Source: Bacteroidales bacterium UBA6244 (GTDB lineage Bacteria; Bacteroidota; Bacteroidia; Bacteroidales; F082). Taken from it: a stretch of DNA of 29,368 bases. Both the position numbers and the translations under genes were made by a program. The notes under the pieces were generated by a model, which searched no databases, was not told where the DNA came from, and worked only from the letters and a program-made list of their open reading frames with translations. Positions 8,343-17,464 of this stretch are shown here, one piece after another (position 1 is the first letter of the stretch; every line of letters starts with the position of its first letter). The DNA lies in contig DJVY01000128.1 in the NCBI GenBank assembly GCA_002440885.1, forward strand, positions 1 through 29,368, given 5' to 3'.

Positions 8343-8551
8343 GTTAAAAAAGCCTCCTGTTTTTCCGGGTGTCAGGAAAAGTCTCTGTTACGCTTTTGTC
8401 GTTCCTCTGAGCACTTTCGACCCGTTAGCGCAGTTAAGCCTCGCGACTTTGGTTACAGTACCAACTTTTAAAGTTATCAAGGCATTTTAAAAAATTGCTC
8501 ATGTGCACAAAAACACTAATATACAAATAGTTACTAATTTAAATTAATTTT
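8343..8551 (+). ncRNA. Long, probably structured 5' leader (candidate cold-responsive element or sRNA)
   Basis: This stretch between the predicted start and the cold-shock-domain gene is visibly richer in G and C over about 8350-8465 than the AT-rich DNA around it. It can form a hairpin TTTTCC (8361-8366) with GGAAAA (8375-8380), a GTCG/CGAC pairing (8398-8401 with 8418-8421), and TTGGT (8449-8453) with ACCAA (8460-8464), followed by the palindrome AACTTTTAAAGTT (8463-8475). Long 5' leaders of cspA-type mRNAs are known to change structure on cold shock. No U-rich terminator follows, so a leader is likelier than a free RNA. An overlapping open frame at 8257-8490 starts upstream of the promoter and is not supported. 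The structure was read by eye only. Confidence 0.45.
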
Positions 8552-9001
8552 ATGGGAAGATCACAAGATACCTACAACAAAAAAGAAGTAAGAAATAAAC
8601 AGGAAAAAAAGAGAAAAGATAAGGAAGCCAAACGGTTGGCGAAAAAAGATACAGAAAAATCCGGTGAACTGAAGGATATGATTGCCTACGTAGATGAGAA
8701 CGGAGTAATTTCAACTACTCCACCTGATCCAGCAGGTAAAGAGGAAGTTGATGTCGACAGCATCAATATCAGCGTTCCAAAACGTGAGAATGTGCCTTAC
8801 AACCCCATTCGTAATGGCATCGTCACATTTTTTAATGAGTCTAAAGGATTTGGGTTTATACGCGACACTGAAACCCAGGAAAGTATCTTTGTTCATGTAA
8901 ACAACGTGTTAGAGCCCATCAAAGACAATAACATGGTAGTTTTTGAAGTCGAAATGGGACCAAAAGGCCCAAGCGCTTTTAAAGTTAAATTGCTTCGATA
9001 A
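8552..9001 (+). CDS. Cold-shock-domain protein with long basic N-terminal extension
   Basis: 149 residues. The C-terminal part, about 87-149, is a cold-shock domain: GIVTFFNESKGFGFIRD contains RNP-1 (KGFGFI) and IFVHV is RNP-2, the single-stranded RNA/DNA-binding surface that in CspA-type proteins melts RNA structure. The first 35 or so residues are almost all Lys, Arg, Glu, Asn and Gln (RNKQEKKRKDKEAKRLAKKD) and likely form a charged helix; a more acidic linker follows. The total is about twice the length of a CspA protein, a layout common in Bacteroidota. The N-terminal region could add non-specific RNA or ribosome binding. It is transcribed alone, and the long leader suggests post-transcriptional control. 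Confidence 0.9.
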   Translation: MGRSQDTYNKKEVRNKQEKKRKDKEAKRLAKKDTEKSGELKDMIAYVDENGVISTTPPDPAGKEEVDVDSINISVPKRENVPYNPIRNGIVTFFNESKGFGFIRDTETQESIFVHVNNVLEPIKDNNMVVFEVEMGPKGPSAFKVKLLR

Positions 9002-9171
9002 ACATTGTAACATGATAGTTATCATCTGTAACACCGTTCTCTTAATTTAAAAAACTGATATCCAGTTTAATAAAAAAGCGAAAAAGCCGAATTCATTGTT
9101 CCTGAGAAAATAGCGGTGATTTTATTCCAAAACTATTAAATTTACCATGCAAATTGCTAATCGACTATCAA

Positions 9172-9564
9172 ATGAGCTATACTATAGAAGTGGACGATTT
9201 TTTTAAGGTAATCAGGTATACCCATACGGGTTTAATCGAGCGAATTGAATTACGTGAGGTTTGGGAGAAACTCCTGCAATTACGAGAGTTTATAAGTGGT
9301 GGCTACGGGTTACTATCCGATTACAGAGGGTCAGTTTTCAATTTCAAACTGGAGGAAACAGGCATTATTGACGAATTTCTCAACTCTCTTGAAAATATAC
9401 TTAGAGGAAAAAAGCAGTCGGTTATTGTAGATAATCCGCATGCAACAGTGATTTCAATGATATTTCAAAACAAGTTATTCGATACCATAGGTTTCAGAGT
9501 CAAGGTTTTTTCAACCGAAAAGGCTGCAATTTCCTGGCTGGTTAACCCATTACTCTTACTATAA
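9172..9564 (+). CDS. Small STAS/SpoIIAA-like protein, function unknown
   Basis: 130 residues from the ATG at 9172, preferred over the in-frame TTG at 9154 because homology-like character begins with SYTIEVDD. The pattern is alternating beta strands and helices: TIEVDDFFKVIRYTHTG, a helix ELREVWEKLLQL, a strand GYGLLSDYRG, a long helix EFLNSLENIL, VIVDNPHATVISMIFQNK, then VKVFSTEKAAISWL. This matches the general appearance of SpoIIAA/STAS-like proteins in Bacteroidota, which lack a conserved phospho-serine. That assignment is an inference. A weak -7-like TAAATTTA lies at 9137-9144. It may stand alone: the next gene begins 75 nt downstream. Confidence 0.65.
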   Translation: MSYTIEVDDFFKVIRYTHTGLIERIELREVWEKLLQLREFISGGYGLLSDYRGSVFNFKLEETGIIDEFLNSLENILRGKKQSVIVDNPHATVISMIFQNKLFDTIGFRVKVFSTEKAAISWLVNPLLLL

Positions 9565-9638
9565 CAGAAAATCTCCAACTGTTATAACTTATTGACATAC
9601 AAATTATACTGGTTTCATCAATTATAAAAATAAAAAAA

Positions 9639-11417
9639 GTGCATACATTTCACATTCCCGTTTTAGGCATAGGCTACACCATCGATACACCATTAAAGGT
9701 AGCTCATTTAGGCATCGACTCTGTTATTTCGCTTGTTGATGACATCCTGATTGAAAAAATCAGAAAAATGTATTGCGAGAAATTCGGCGTTCCTTATCAT
9801 GAGATATCTGATAAAATGGAAGATTTCAGAGCAAGGAGAATCACCTCATACCTCAACATGATTCAATGTCAGGTTGAAAAGAAACTAACAGAACTAAAAA
9901 CCAGTGCTTTAGAAAAAGGCAACGAACTCAAAGAGCTTTTTGGCTTACTTCCCGATACATCCTCCATCAAACAGGAGTTCTTTGGAAGTGTTTCCCGATT
10001 CTTTAACTTTCAGGAAATCAAACAATGGCTAAATGAAAACCTGACAATGGGGAGTATTGATGTGAACATCATGACCAAAATAGACAAGGACAACTACAAA
10101 AACGGAATTAAACTTGATCACGCTTTCAACGACGCACACGCAGCTGTTCGTGGTTTTGCTCAAAGTAATCTGAGCTCCACGCTGATTTTATCGGCAGGAA
10201 TGAACCCCCGGCTATACAGTTATCTGGAACAATTTGACGATTTTTATCCTGATGAAAATGGTGTGATAAAGAAAAAAATTGCGTTAAAAGTAAGTGATTT
10301 CAGATCGGCGATGATCCAGGGGAAATTTCTGGCCAAAAAGGGTATTTGGGTTTCCGAATTCAGGATTGAATCGGGGCTAAATTGCGGGGGACACGCTTTT
10401 GCTACCGATGGTCACTTGTTAGGCCCTATTCTTCAAGACTTTAGAACAAGTCGTGAGCAGCTTGCTTCCGAGAACTATGATTTGCTAATCAAAGCTTTGA
10501 AGGAAAAAGACAAACCCGTACCAGCCAAAATTTTACCTATTAAAATCACGGCTCAGGGAGGTGTAGGCACTGCCGAAGAGCATCAGTTTTTAATCGATCA
10601 CTACCAGTTGGATTCAATAGGCTGGGGATCGCCTTTCCTGCTTGTGCCGGAAGCCGCTTCTATCGACGACCAAACAATCGATCAACTAGCCAATGCCAGT
10701 GAAAAAGATCTGTATTTAAGTCATATATCCCCACTTGGTGTTCCTTTTAACAGCCTGAGGGGCAACACGAAAGACATCGAAAAACTGAGCCTGGCTTTTA
10801 ACGGAAAACCAGGCAGTTCCTGTCCGAAAAAATATGTTGCCAACAATGATGAATTTACCGAGCGTAGTATCTGTACGGCTTCGAGACATTACCAGCGGCA
10901 AAAAATCAAAGCCCTCGACAAAGAAAACCTTGAACCGGAAGCTTATAAAAATCGCTGGCAAAACATTATCGAAAAGGCCTGCATATGTGTTGGGTTAGGA
11001 ACATCCTCTCTCTTGGTAAACCACCTCGAAACCAATTCGGAAGGTGTTGGGGTTTCTGTTTGTCCAGGTCCAAACATGGCCTATTTTTCACGCAAAATGA
11101 CTCTCTCAGAGTTAGTAGACCACATCTATGGACGTGGCAATGTGATAGTTCGCAACGATCGTCCTAACTTGTTTAACAAGGAGCTAAACCTATATATAGC
11201 TTATCTTAAAAATAAAATGGATGAGGCAAAACTCAATCTTACTAAAAAACAAGAGGTGTATTTCGAGACATTTGGAAATAATTTAAAAGAAGGAATCAAA
11301 TACTACCAATCGTTGTTTGGAGCGGCTAAAGACAAATTTCAGGATACAAAAGAAGATGTTTTGCGCGAGTTGGAGATTAGCCTGAAACAGCTTGATAAGC
11401 TAATGGGTCGCAGCTAA
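9639..11417 (+). CDS. Large conserved-looking protein, possibly a TIM-barrel oxidoreductase; function unknown
   Basis: 592 residues, no signal peptide or membrane segment. The start is the GTG at 9639, since no ATG lies nearby in frame and the residues directly after it look conserved (FHIPVLGIGYTIDTPLKVAHLG). That opening, and the later TAQGGVGTAEEHQFLIDHY and SIGWGSPFLLVPEA, resemble the first strand and the phosphate-binding end of FMN-dependent TIM barrels such as nitronate monooxygenase or dihydropyrimidine-dehydrogenase-type enzymes, but a full motif set is absent. Cysteines sit in distinctive places: Cys249 (LNCGGHAF), Cys395, Cys412, Cys448, Cys450 and Cys475 (VCPGPNM), so metal or Fe-S binding is conceivable. 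The C-terminal 100 residues are helical and charged. Neighbours give no clue. It is a real gene by length and composition; the function is unassigned. Confidence 0.72.
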   Translation: MHTFHIPVLGIGYTIDTPLKVAHLGIDSVISLVDDILIEKIRKMYCEKFGVPYHEISDKMEDFRARRITSYLNMIQCQVEKKLTELKTSALEKGNELKELFGLLPDTSSIKQEFFGSVSRFFNFQEIKQWLNENLTMGSIDVNIMTKIDKDNYKNGIKLDHAFNDAHAAVRGFAQSNLSSTLILSAGMNPRLYSYLEQFDDFYPDENGVIKKKIALKVSDFRSAMIQGKFLAKKGIWVSEFRIESGLNCGGHAFATDGHLLGPILQDFRTSREQLASENYDLLIKALKEKDKPVPAKILPIKITAQGGVGTAEEHQFLIDHYQLDSIGWGSPFLLVPEAASIDDQTIDQLANASEKDLYLSHISPLGVPFNSLRGNTKDIEKLSLAFNGKPGSSCPKKYVANNDEFTERSICTASRHYQRQKIKALDKENLEPEAYKNRWQNIIEKACICVGLGTSSLLVNHLETNSEGVGVSVCPGPNMAYFSRKMTLSELVDHIYGRGNVIVRNDRPNLFNKELNLYIAYLKNKMDEAKLNLTKKQEVYFETFGNNLKEGIKYYQSLFGAAKDKFQDTKEDVLRELEISLKQLDKLMGRS

Positions 11418-11502
11418 TTAACTTTTAATCAATACGCTGCTCTTGATATGCGTTTAGGTTATAGTCAAGTAAAACAATAAATATTTCGTTCATTCGTCTA
11501 TT

Positions 11503-11534
11503 TTGCAATAGGATTCATTTTTTTTCTATATTTA
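11503..11534 (+). promoter_or_regulatory. Probable promoter of the hybrid histidine kinase gene
   Basis: TTG at 11503-11505, a 21-nt spacer and TATATTTA at 11527-11534, one base off TAnnTTTG. Transcription would begin near 11541, about 90 nt before the preferred ATG at 11631. Confidence 0.4.
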
Positions 11535-11630
11535 CCAAGCCTTTAACCCTCACCCTTGCAGTTCTCCTGTTTTACTGCAAAGCCTGAGGGGCTAAGGACT
11601 GATGATTTGATTAAAAAAAATCCCCATGCT

Positions 11631-14600
11631 ATGATTAGAAATTACCAACAACTACTTTTTACTGCAACATCACAAGGATTGGCTCTGGGACGAGTTGTTG
11701 CTAATATATCCGACAACAAAAGCATAATCGAAATTCTGGAGTTTAATGATTCTTTTAAAAAAATTGCAGGTTTTCCAAACCTTGTTCCTGATACCAACAA
11801 TGCAGCCATTCTATTCGACCTCATCTTTGGTAGCCAAGTTAATTGGCTCGACTTCCTCTTGGATGCCATCTCAAGCAACAACACACGTGCAGTTCGAGTA
11901 AAAACAATTTCCACAAATGAGTCTTTGCTTTTAAGCGTTCATTCCACAAAGGAAAACTATTTTGTTGTGGCTGTTACTCCTTTTACCGAAAAATTCGAAA
12001 CGAATAACACTGAAAATAAGATCCCTTGTAATCAAGCGCCGGAGCTTACCAACGATCTGATTAGAAATCCAGAGCTGTACAGAAAAATACTCGACCTTAT
12101 CCCGGATGCGATCTATTTGAAAGATATGGAAGGCCGGAAAGTATATGTCAACCCAAGTGAAGTCAGAATATCTGGAAAAACAACGGTTGAAGAAATTATA
12201 GGTCAAACAGATTTTAGCCTCTATCCTGAAAAAGAAGCGCTAAACGCTCAACAAGAAGACCTGGTTGTGTTGAAAACGGGTGAGCCAATCCTTGAAAAAG
12301 AGGCTACCTGGTGCGACGACAAAGGTGACAAACACTCGCTTCTGGTTTCAAAAATTCCTTTGCATAACGCCACAGGTGAGGTTTATGGGTTGTTGGGTGT
12401 TACCCATGATGTAACCGAAAGGCGACTTTTTGAGGAAAACCTGAAAGAAAGCGAATCAAACCTTAGGGCATTTTTTCAGACCATGGATGACATGGTTTTC
12501 ATTACCAATCAAAACGGTGATATTATTGATGCCAATCACTCTGCTACCCGAAAACTTGGCTACACTCTTTCTGAAATCAGGGAGTTAAACATGCTCGACA
12601 TACATCCCTACGACAAACGCCAACAGGCGTTACTCCTTTTCGAGGAAATGAATACAGGTAAATTAGCAGTGTGTCCTTTGCCTCTCGTTCGCAAAGATTC
12701 AATACTCATTCCTGTTGAAACCCGCTCCTGGACGGGACGATGGAACGGCAACGCTTGCATATTTTTTCTGTCGAAAGACTTAAGCAATGAACAGGAATTG
12801 CTTCAAAAGTTCAATAAAATTTTCGACAACAACCCTGCTTTAATGACTATCAGCTCGATGCCGGGAAGAACTTTCACTGAAGTGAACAATGCTTTTCTTT
12901 TAAAAACAGGATACAAGAAAGAAGAAATCATTGGAAAAACCCCTAATGAGCTCAAACTGTTTGCAGATCAAAAAATGCAAAACAGAATTGCAGAAGAGGT
13001 CTGGGAAAAGGGGACTGTTTCAAGTCGTAATCTGGAATTAGTTACAAAATCAGGTGAACATCTTCACGGTTTATACTCAGGTGAGGTTATTGAGTTCCAG
13101 GACAGAAAACACTTCTTATCGGTTATGGTCGACATTTCCAATATCAGGAAAATGGAAAAAGACATCACCTTGCAGAATGAGCTTTATAACGTAATATCCG
13201 GTATATCAGCCCGACTTATTCAGACGTCATCAAACGATTTAGACCTCGAAATCAACAGATCGTTGGAGGTATTAGGTCGCTTTAACCAAGTCGACAGAAC
13301 CTACATCTTCGACCTTGACTCAGTTAACGATTTAATAAACAACACTTTTGAATGGTGCGCCGAGGGTATTACCCCCGAAATTGACAATTTACAGGCCATC
13401 CCATTTTCATTTATTCCGAGGTGGAAAGAAGCCTTTTTACATAACGAGCATATATACATTGAATCCGTAAGCGACCTGCCAGATCATCGATCTCTTGAAA
13501 AAGAAATACTCGAGCCTCAAGGAATAAAATCATTGGTAACAGTACCTATGTTCTACGGGCCTGAAATCATCGGCTTCTTAGGTTTTGACTCCGTTCAGGA
13601 GAAAAAAAACTGGAGTCCTCAAATTATTACGCTGCTTAAGGTCTACGCTAATGTACTTGCAGGGGTAATATTTAAGAAAAAAAATGAGGCAGCACTTTCT
13701 AAGGCCAAGCTCGAAGCCGATTCTGCAAACAAGTCTAAAAGCGAGTTTTTGGCCAACATGAGTCATGAAATTCGCACACCGATAAATGGAATAATAGGTT
13801 TTACTGATCTTCTATTAAAAACCCCTTTAAACAAAACCCAGCTTCAATATGCTGAAAACGTGAACATTTCAGCTTTGTCACTCCTCGGTATTATTAATGA
13901 TATTCTCGATTTATCGAAAATAGAAGCCGGTAAAATGGATCTGGACCTCATAAAGACCGACATCATTGAACTGGGTGAACAATCGGCTGATATCATTAAA
14001 TACCATGCAGGCAAAAAGGGACTGGAACTGCTGCTCAACATACAGCCCAACTTACCCCGTTTTGCTGTGCTTGATCCTGTTCGGGTTAAGCAGATTTTGG
14101 TAAATCTATTGGGAAATGCAGTTAAGTTTACAGATTCAGGCGAGGTGGAACTAAGCATTTCTTATAAGTCCGTTAACGATAAATACGGTATCTTTCATCT
14201 GTCGGTGAGGGATACAGGAATAGGGATTAGCGATACACAGCAAACCAACTTGTTTAAAGCCTTCTCACAGGCCGACACCACCACCACACGTAAGTATGGC
14301 GGCACAGGGCTTGGCCTCACCATAAGCAACATGCTGGCCGAAAAAATGGGTAGTAGTATCCAGATATCAAGCAAAATTGGTGAGGGATCAACTTTCTTTT
14401 TTGATATCGCAACTGAAGTGGAAGCAGGTGAAAAACTTGACAAAAAAAACCTCTCAGGATTGAAAAAAGTTTTAGTGGTGGACGATAATGAAAAAAACCG
14501 TCTAATACTTGAGCACATTTTCACGAATTGGGGAATTGAGATTACAGCTGTGAACAGTGGTCAGGAGGCCATATCGACCCTTGAACTGAACCAGGCATTC

Positions 14601-15284
14601 GATGCAATAATCATGGACTATCATATGCCCGAAATGAATGGACTTATGGCCATTCAAACAATTAGAAATGAACTAAATATATCTACTGAATCTATTCCGA
14701 TCATTTTATTGCACAGCTCATCGGATGAGCTGGAGATACAGGAAAAATGCAAAACATTGGGTGTGCGTTTTAACCTGACTAAGCCTGTAAAAGCACAGGA
14801 ATTGTTACACTTTTTAATCAATCTTAAAAAGCATCAGGTATCTGATCTAAAAGAAAGCTTCACCAAAAAAAGTGATCAAAGTTTGAATTTGCCTGAGTCG
14901 CATCAGCCTGTCATTGTTATAGTTGAAGATGTTGAGATGAATATGCTGCTTATTTCAACACTCATTCGTCAAATTGTTCCCGGAGTGCAAATTCACAAAG
15001 CCCGAAACGGGAAAGAGGGGCTTGAGTTAACGAAAAACCATCATCCTGATTTAATTTTTATGGATATTCAGATGCCGGAGATGGACGGACTGGAAGCTAC
15101 AATGGCTATCCGACAGCACGAAACAGGAAGTAAAAAGCATATTCCAATCATAGCACTGACAGCAGGAGCCATTAAAGGCGAAGAGGAAAAGTCCAGAGCG
15201 GCTGGCATGGATTATTTCCTAACCAAACCGATATCCTACGAATCGTTACTTAACGTACTAAAGAAGTATTTGATTGGGAATTAA
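11631..15284 (+). CDS. Soluble hybrid sensor histidine kinase (PAS-PAS-PAS-GAF-HisKA-HATPase-REC-REC)
   Basis: 1217 residues from the ATG at 11631; the frame is open to a TTG at 11556, but the 25 extra residues look non-coding. After a PAS-like N-terminal region come three PAS domains (about 148-265, 273-390, 390-510), a GAF domain (about 518-680), HisKA with NMSHEIRTPINGIIGF and phospho-His712, and HATPase_c with NLLGNAVKF, DTGIGI and GGTGLGL. Two receiver domains follow, with phospho-acceptors Asp996 (IIMDYHMPEMNG) and Asp1145 (IFMDIQMPEMDG). No transmembrane segment is seen, so it senses a cytosolic signal. There is no DNA-binding output domain and no Hpt domain or partner regulator nearby, so it must signal to proteins encoded elsewhere. 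Its own promoter and a terminator make it a single-gene unit. Confidence 0.93.
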   Translation: MIRNYQQLLFTATSQGLALGRVVANISDNKSIIEILEFNDSFKKIAGFPNLVPDTNNAAILFDLIFGSQVNWLDFLLDAISSNNTRAVRVKTISTNESLLLSVHSTKENYFVVAVTPFTEKFETNNTENKIPCNQAPELTNDLIRNPELYRKILDLIPDAIYLKDMEGRKVYVNPSEVRISGKTTVEEIIGQTDFSLYPEKEALNAQQEDLVVLKTGEPILEKEATWCDDKGDKHSLLVSKIPLHNATGEVYGLLGVTHDVTERRLFEENLKESESNLRAFFQTMDDMVFITNQNGDIIDANHSATRKLGYTLSEIRELNMLDIHPYDKRQQALLLFEEMNTGKLAVCPLPLVRKDSILIPVETRSWTGRWNGNACIFFLSKDLSNEQELLQKFNKIFDNNPALMTISSMPGRTFTEVNNAFLLKTGYKKEEIIGKTPNELKLFADQKMQNRIAEEVWEKGTVSSRNLELVTKSGEHLHGLYSGEVIEFQDRKHFLSVMVDISNIRKMEKDITLQNELYNVISGISARLIQTSSNDLDLEINRSLEVLGRFNQVDRTYIFDLDSVNDLINNTFEWCAEGITPEIDNLQAIPFSFIPRWKEAFLHNEHIYIESVSDLPDHRSLEKEILEPQGIKSLVTVPMFYGPEIIGFLGFDSVQEKKNWSPQIITLLKVYANVLAGVIFKKKNEAALSKAKLEADSANKSKSEFLANMSHEIRTPINGIIGFTDLLLKTPLNKTQLQYAENVNISALSLLGIINDILDLSKIEAGKMDLDLIKTDIIELGEQSADIIKYHAGKKGLELLLNIQPNLPRFAVLDPVRVKQILVNLLGNAVKFTDSGEVELSISYKSVNDKYGIFHLSVRDTGIGISDTQQTNLFKAFSQADTTTTRKYGGTGLGLTISNMLAEKMGSSIQISSKIGEGSTFFFDIATEVEAGEKLDKKNLSGLKKVLVVDDNEKNRLILEHIFTNWGIEITAVNSGQEAISTLELNQAFDAIIMDYHMPEMNGLMAIQTIRNELNISTESIPIILLHSSSDELEIQEKCKTLGVRFNLTKPVKAQELLHFLINLKKHQVSDLKESFTKKSDQSLNLPESHQPVIVIVEDVEMNMLLISTLIRQIVPGVQIHKARNGKEGLELTKNHHPDLIFMDIQMPEMDGLEATMAIRQHETGSKKHIPIIALTAGAIKGEEEKSRAAGMDYFLTKPISYESLLNVLKKYLIGN

Positions 15285-15293
15285 CGGAAAAAT

Positions 15294-15321
15294 AAAAGGA
15301 GACCGCAAGGATCTCCTTTTT
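15294..15321. terminator. Bidirectional terminator between convergent genes
   Basis: A perfect 9-bp inverted repeat AAAAGGAGA (15294-15302) with TCTCCTTTT (15312-15320) around a 9-nt loop. T residues follow on the plus strand. On the minus strand the hairpin is followed by TTTTATTTTT. It serves the hybrid kinase gene and the convergent small outer-membrane-protein gene. Confidence 0.8.
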
Positions 15322-15338
15322 GGTGTGCTATATTACTT

Positions 15339-15854
15339 TTAAAGTCCGAAGGTAAGTCCGAATTTTAGAAAACTCAATCCGGTATATCCAACTTCAGCAA
15401 AAAGCCCAGCCCCCGGAGCAAACATCCAGCGTCCACCGGCAAAAACATCAGGATGCCATTCTACGGTACCGTCAATATTGGAGCTGCCACCGTTTACGAT
15501 AAGACCAGCGCCAACTCCGGCATAAACGTCAAATTCTGCACTAATGAAATTCTGTAAATGCCAGGCTGCTCTCGGTCCAATATAAAAACGCGGAAAGAAT
15601 TCTTTGTCAGCAAGATATCCATAGTCATAAAAGGCAAATTGAAACTCGGCCATTCCACCAAATGACACCAGACCGATATCTCCGGTTGGAATAACACCAA
15701 ATTCTCCACTCAGGTTTAGCGTTGGGATTGCTCCAAAGTTGCTTGGCGCACCTACGCCGGCATTAAACATCAGACTGCCCTTATTAAAAACATGTTGCGC
15801 TTGAGCAGTAAAAAACATGCCTGCAAGTAAAACAAGGATTACAATTTTCTTCAT
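15339..15854 (-). CDS. Exported small outer-membrane beta-barrel-like protein
   Basis: 171 residues with a clear signal peptide (MKKIVILVLLAGMFFTAQAQ, cleavage after AQA). The mature chain is made of short alternating strands rich in Gly and aromatic residues (FNAGVGAPS, FGVIPTGDIGLVSFGGMAEF, FDVYAGVGAGLIVNGG, GRWMFAPGAGLFAEVGYTG) and ends in FGLTFGL, with Phe near the C terminus as in outer-membrane barrels. About eight strands would fit. Related Bacteroidota proteins are annotated only as outer-membrane proteins. It starts 30 nt after the rny stop on the same strand, with no promoter match between, so readthrough from rny is possible. Confidence 0.75.
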   Translation of the reverse strand: MKKIVILVLLAGMFFTAQAQHVFNKGSLMFNAGVGAPSNFGAIPTLNLSGEFGVIPTGDIGLVSFGGMAEFQFAFYDYGYLADKEFFPRFYIGPRAAWHLQNFISAEFDVYAGVGAGLIVNGGSSNIDGTVEWHPDVFAGGRWMFAPGAGLFAEVGYTGLSFLKFGLTFGL

Positions 15855-15884
15855 AGTTGTTTTATTTATTTGTTAATGAATAAT

Positions 15885-17429
15885 TTATTTAGCGTAGTTG
15901 ATGGCTCTGGTTTCACGGATCACGGTAATTTTGATTTGACCAGGATAAGTCATTTCCTCTTGAATTTTCCGCGAAAGCTCAAATGAGATTTTGTCAGCAT
16001 CCTGATCAGAAACCATTTCAGCGCCAACGATTACCCGCAATTCTCTTCCTGCCTGGATGGCATATGTCTTCACCACACCAGGATAGGTTAATGCAAGGCT
16101 TTCCAGTTTTTTAAGTCGTTGAATATAAGCTTCCACCACTTCACGACGAGCGCCTGGACGCGCACCTGAGATTGCATCACATACTTGAACAATGGGAGCG
16201 ATAAGCGTTTCCATTTCGATTTCGTCGTGATGGGCTCCGATGGCATTACACACATCTGGTTTTTCTTTGTATCTTTCGGCAAGCTTCATCCCCAAAATGG
16301 CGTGAGGTAATTCAGCTTCATTTTCAGCTATTTTTCCAATATCATGTAGTAATCCGGCACGTTTAGCCACCTTGGGGTTGAGTCCAAGTTCGGCAGCCAT
16401 GGTAGCGCTCAAGTTAGCTACTTCAATTGAGTGGGCCAACAAGTTCTGTCCATATGATGAACGGTATTTCATGCGGCCGATTAACTTTATCAGATCATTA
16501 TGAATGTTATGAATGCCGAGGTCGATTACCGTTCGTTTCCCCACTTCCATAATTTCCTGATCGACTTCTTTTCGTGTTTTGTTCACCACCTCTTCGATGC
16601 GGGCCGGATGAATACGTCCGTCGGCTACAAGCTTTTGTAGTGAAAGGCGGGCGACCTCTCTCCTAATGGGATCGAAACCAGATAGTAAGATAGCATCCGG
16701 GCTGTCATCGATAATAATTTCTATTCCGGTCTGAGCTTCCAGCGCCCTGATGTTTCTGCCTTCGCGTCCGATAATCCTTCCTTTGATTTCGTCGCTATCG
16801 ATATTAAATACAGTCACTGTGTTTTCGATGGCATGCTCCGACGCCGTTCTTTGGATTGTTTCGATAACAATTTTTTTGGCTGTGCGGTTGGCCGTAAGTC
16901 GCGCCTCTTCAGTAATTTCTCTAATTTGAACCATCGCTTCAGCCTGGGCATCTCCTTTTAGCGACTCTATTAACTGCTCTTTAGCTTCAGTTATTGACAA
17001 CTGGCTGATGGTTTCCAGCTTTTTTATTTGTTCCTCGTGCAGTCTGTCGAGTTCTTGCTGGCGCAAATCAAGGATTTCCTTCTGTTGATCGAGAGTAGCA
17101 TTAATCGAATCCAGACTTTTTTGTTTTCGTTGATTTTCTTCAATTTTCTGTGAAAGTGACGCCTCTTTTTGTCTGATTCTGTTTTCTGCTTTTTGAATTT
17201 GGCTATTTTTCTCGTTAATAACCTTTTCGTGTTCCGATTTTAATTGAAGGAATTTCTCTTTGGCTTGTAAGATTTTGTCCTTCTTCACCACTTCTGCCTT
17301 TTCTTTGGCTTCTTCGAGCAGCAGGTTTGATTTTTTCAATACTTGTTTTTTAAGCACTGTGCCTGTGACTAGCACACCGACGGCAAAGGCTAAAACAGCA
17401 GCAATAGCAACGTAGATTATTATTTCCAT
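15885..17429 (-). CDS. rny: Ribonuclease Y
   Basis: 514 residues from the ATG at 17429. The longer frame starting at 17477 would add residues that fall inside the RNA gene upstream, whereas MEIIIYVAIAAVLAFAVGVLV gives the expected N-terminal membrane anchor. A long coiled coil follows (about residues 25-185, rich in Glu, Lys and Gln), then a KH RNA-binding domain with GRIIGREGRNIRALE, and an HD domain with GLLHDIGK holding His362 and Asp363. RNase Y is a membrane-bound endoribonuclease that starts mRNA decay. The length is typical (about 510-520). It lies directly downstream of the 6S RNA and zapA on the same strand, a gene order I recall from other Bacteroidota. Confidence 0.96.
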   Translation of the reverse strand: MEIIIYVAIAAVLAFAVGVLVTGTVLKKQVLKKSNLLLEEAKEKAEVVKKDKILQAKEKFLQLKSEHEKVINEKNSQIQKAENRIRQKEASLSQKIEENQRKQKSLDSINATLDQQKEILDLRQQELDRLHEEQIKKLETISQLSITEAKEQLIESLKGDAQAEAMVQIREITEEARLTANRTAKKIVIETIQRTASEHAIENTVTVFNIDSDEIKGRIIGREGRNIRALEAQTGIEIIIDDSPDAILLSGFDPIRREVARLSLQKLVADGRIHPARIEEVVNKTRKEVDQEIMEVGKRTVIDLGIHNIHNDLIKLIGRMKYRSSYGQNLLAHSIEVANLSATMAAELGLNPKVAKRAGLLHDIGKIAENEAELPHAILGMKLAERYKEKPDVCNAIGAHHDEIEMETLIAPIVQVCDAISGARPGARREVVEAYIQRLKKLESLALTYPGVVKTYAIQAGRELRVIVGAEMVSDQDADKISFELSRKIQEEMTYPGQIKITVIRETRAINYAK

Positions 17430-17464
17430 TTTAATTTTGTGTTGTTGCCTGCAACTATGCTGAG

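Noticed and set aside
8350..8470. Resemblance of the cold-shock leader to 5S rRNA (AGTTAAGCC followed by a GGTTACAGTACC segment)
   Set aside because: Only a few short matches; the helix order and the closing stem of 5S rRNA cannot be made, and 16S and 23S genes are absent.
8257..8490. Open frame of 77 codons upstream of the cold-shock-domain gene
   Set aside because: It begins upstream of the predicted promoter, its residues look unlike a real protein, and its 3' half coincides with the structured leader.
11556..11630. TTG start that adds 25 residues to the hybrid kinase
   Set aside because: TTG is a weak start, the added residues are not domain-like, and an in-frame ATG follows at 11631.
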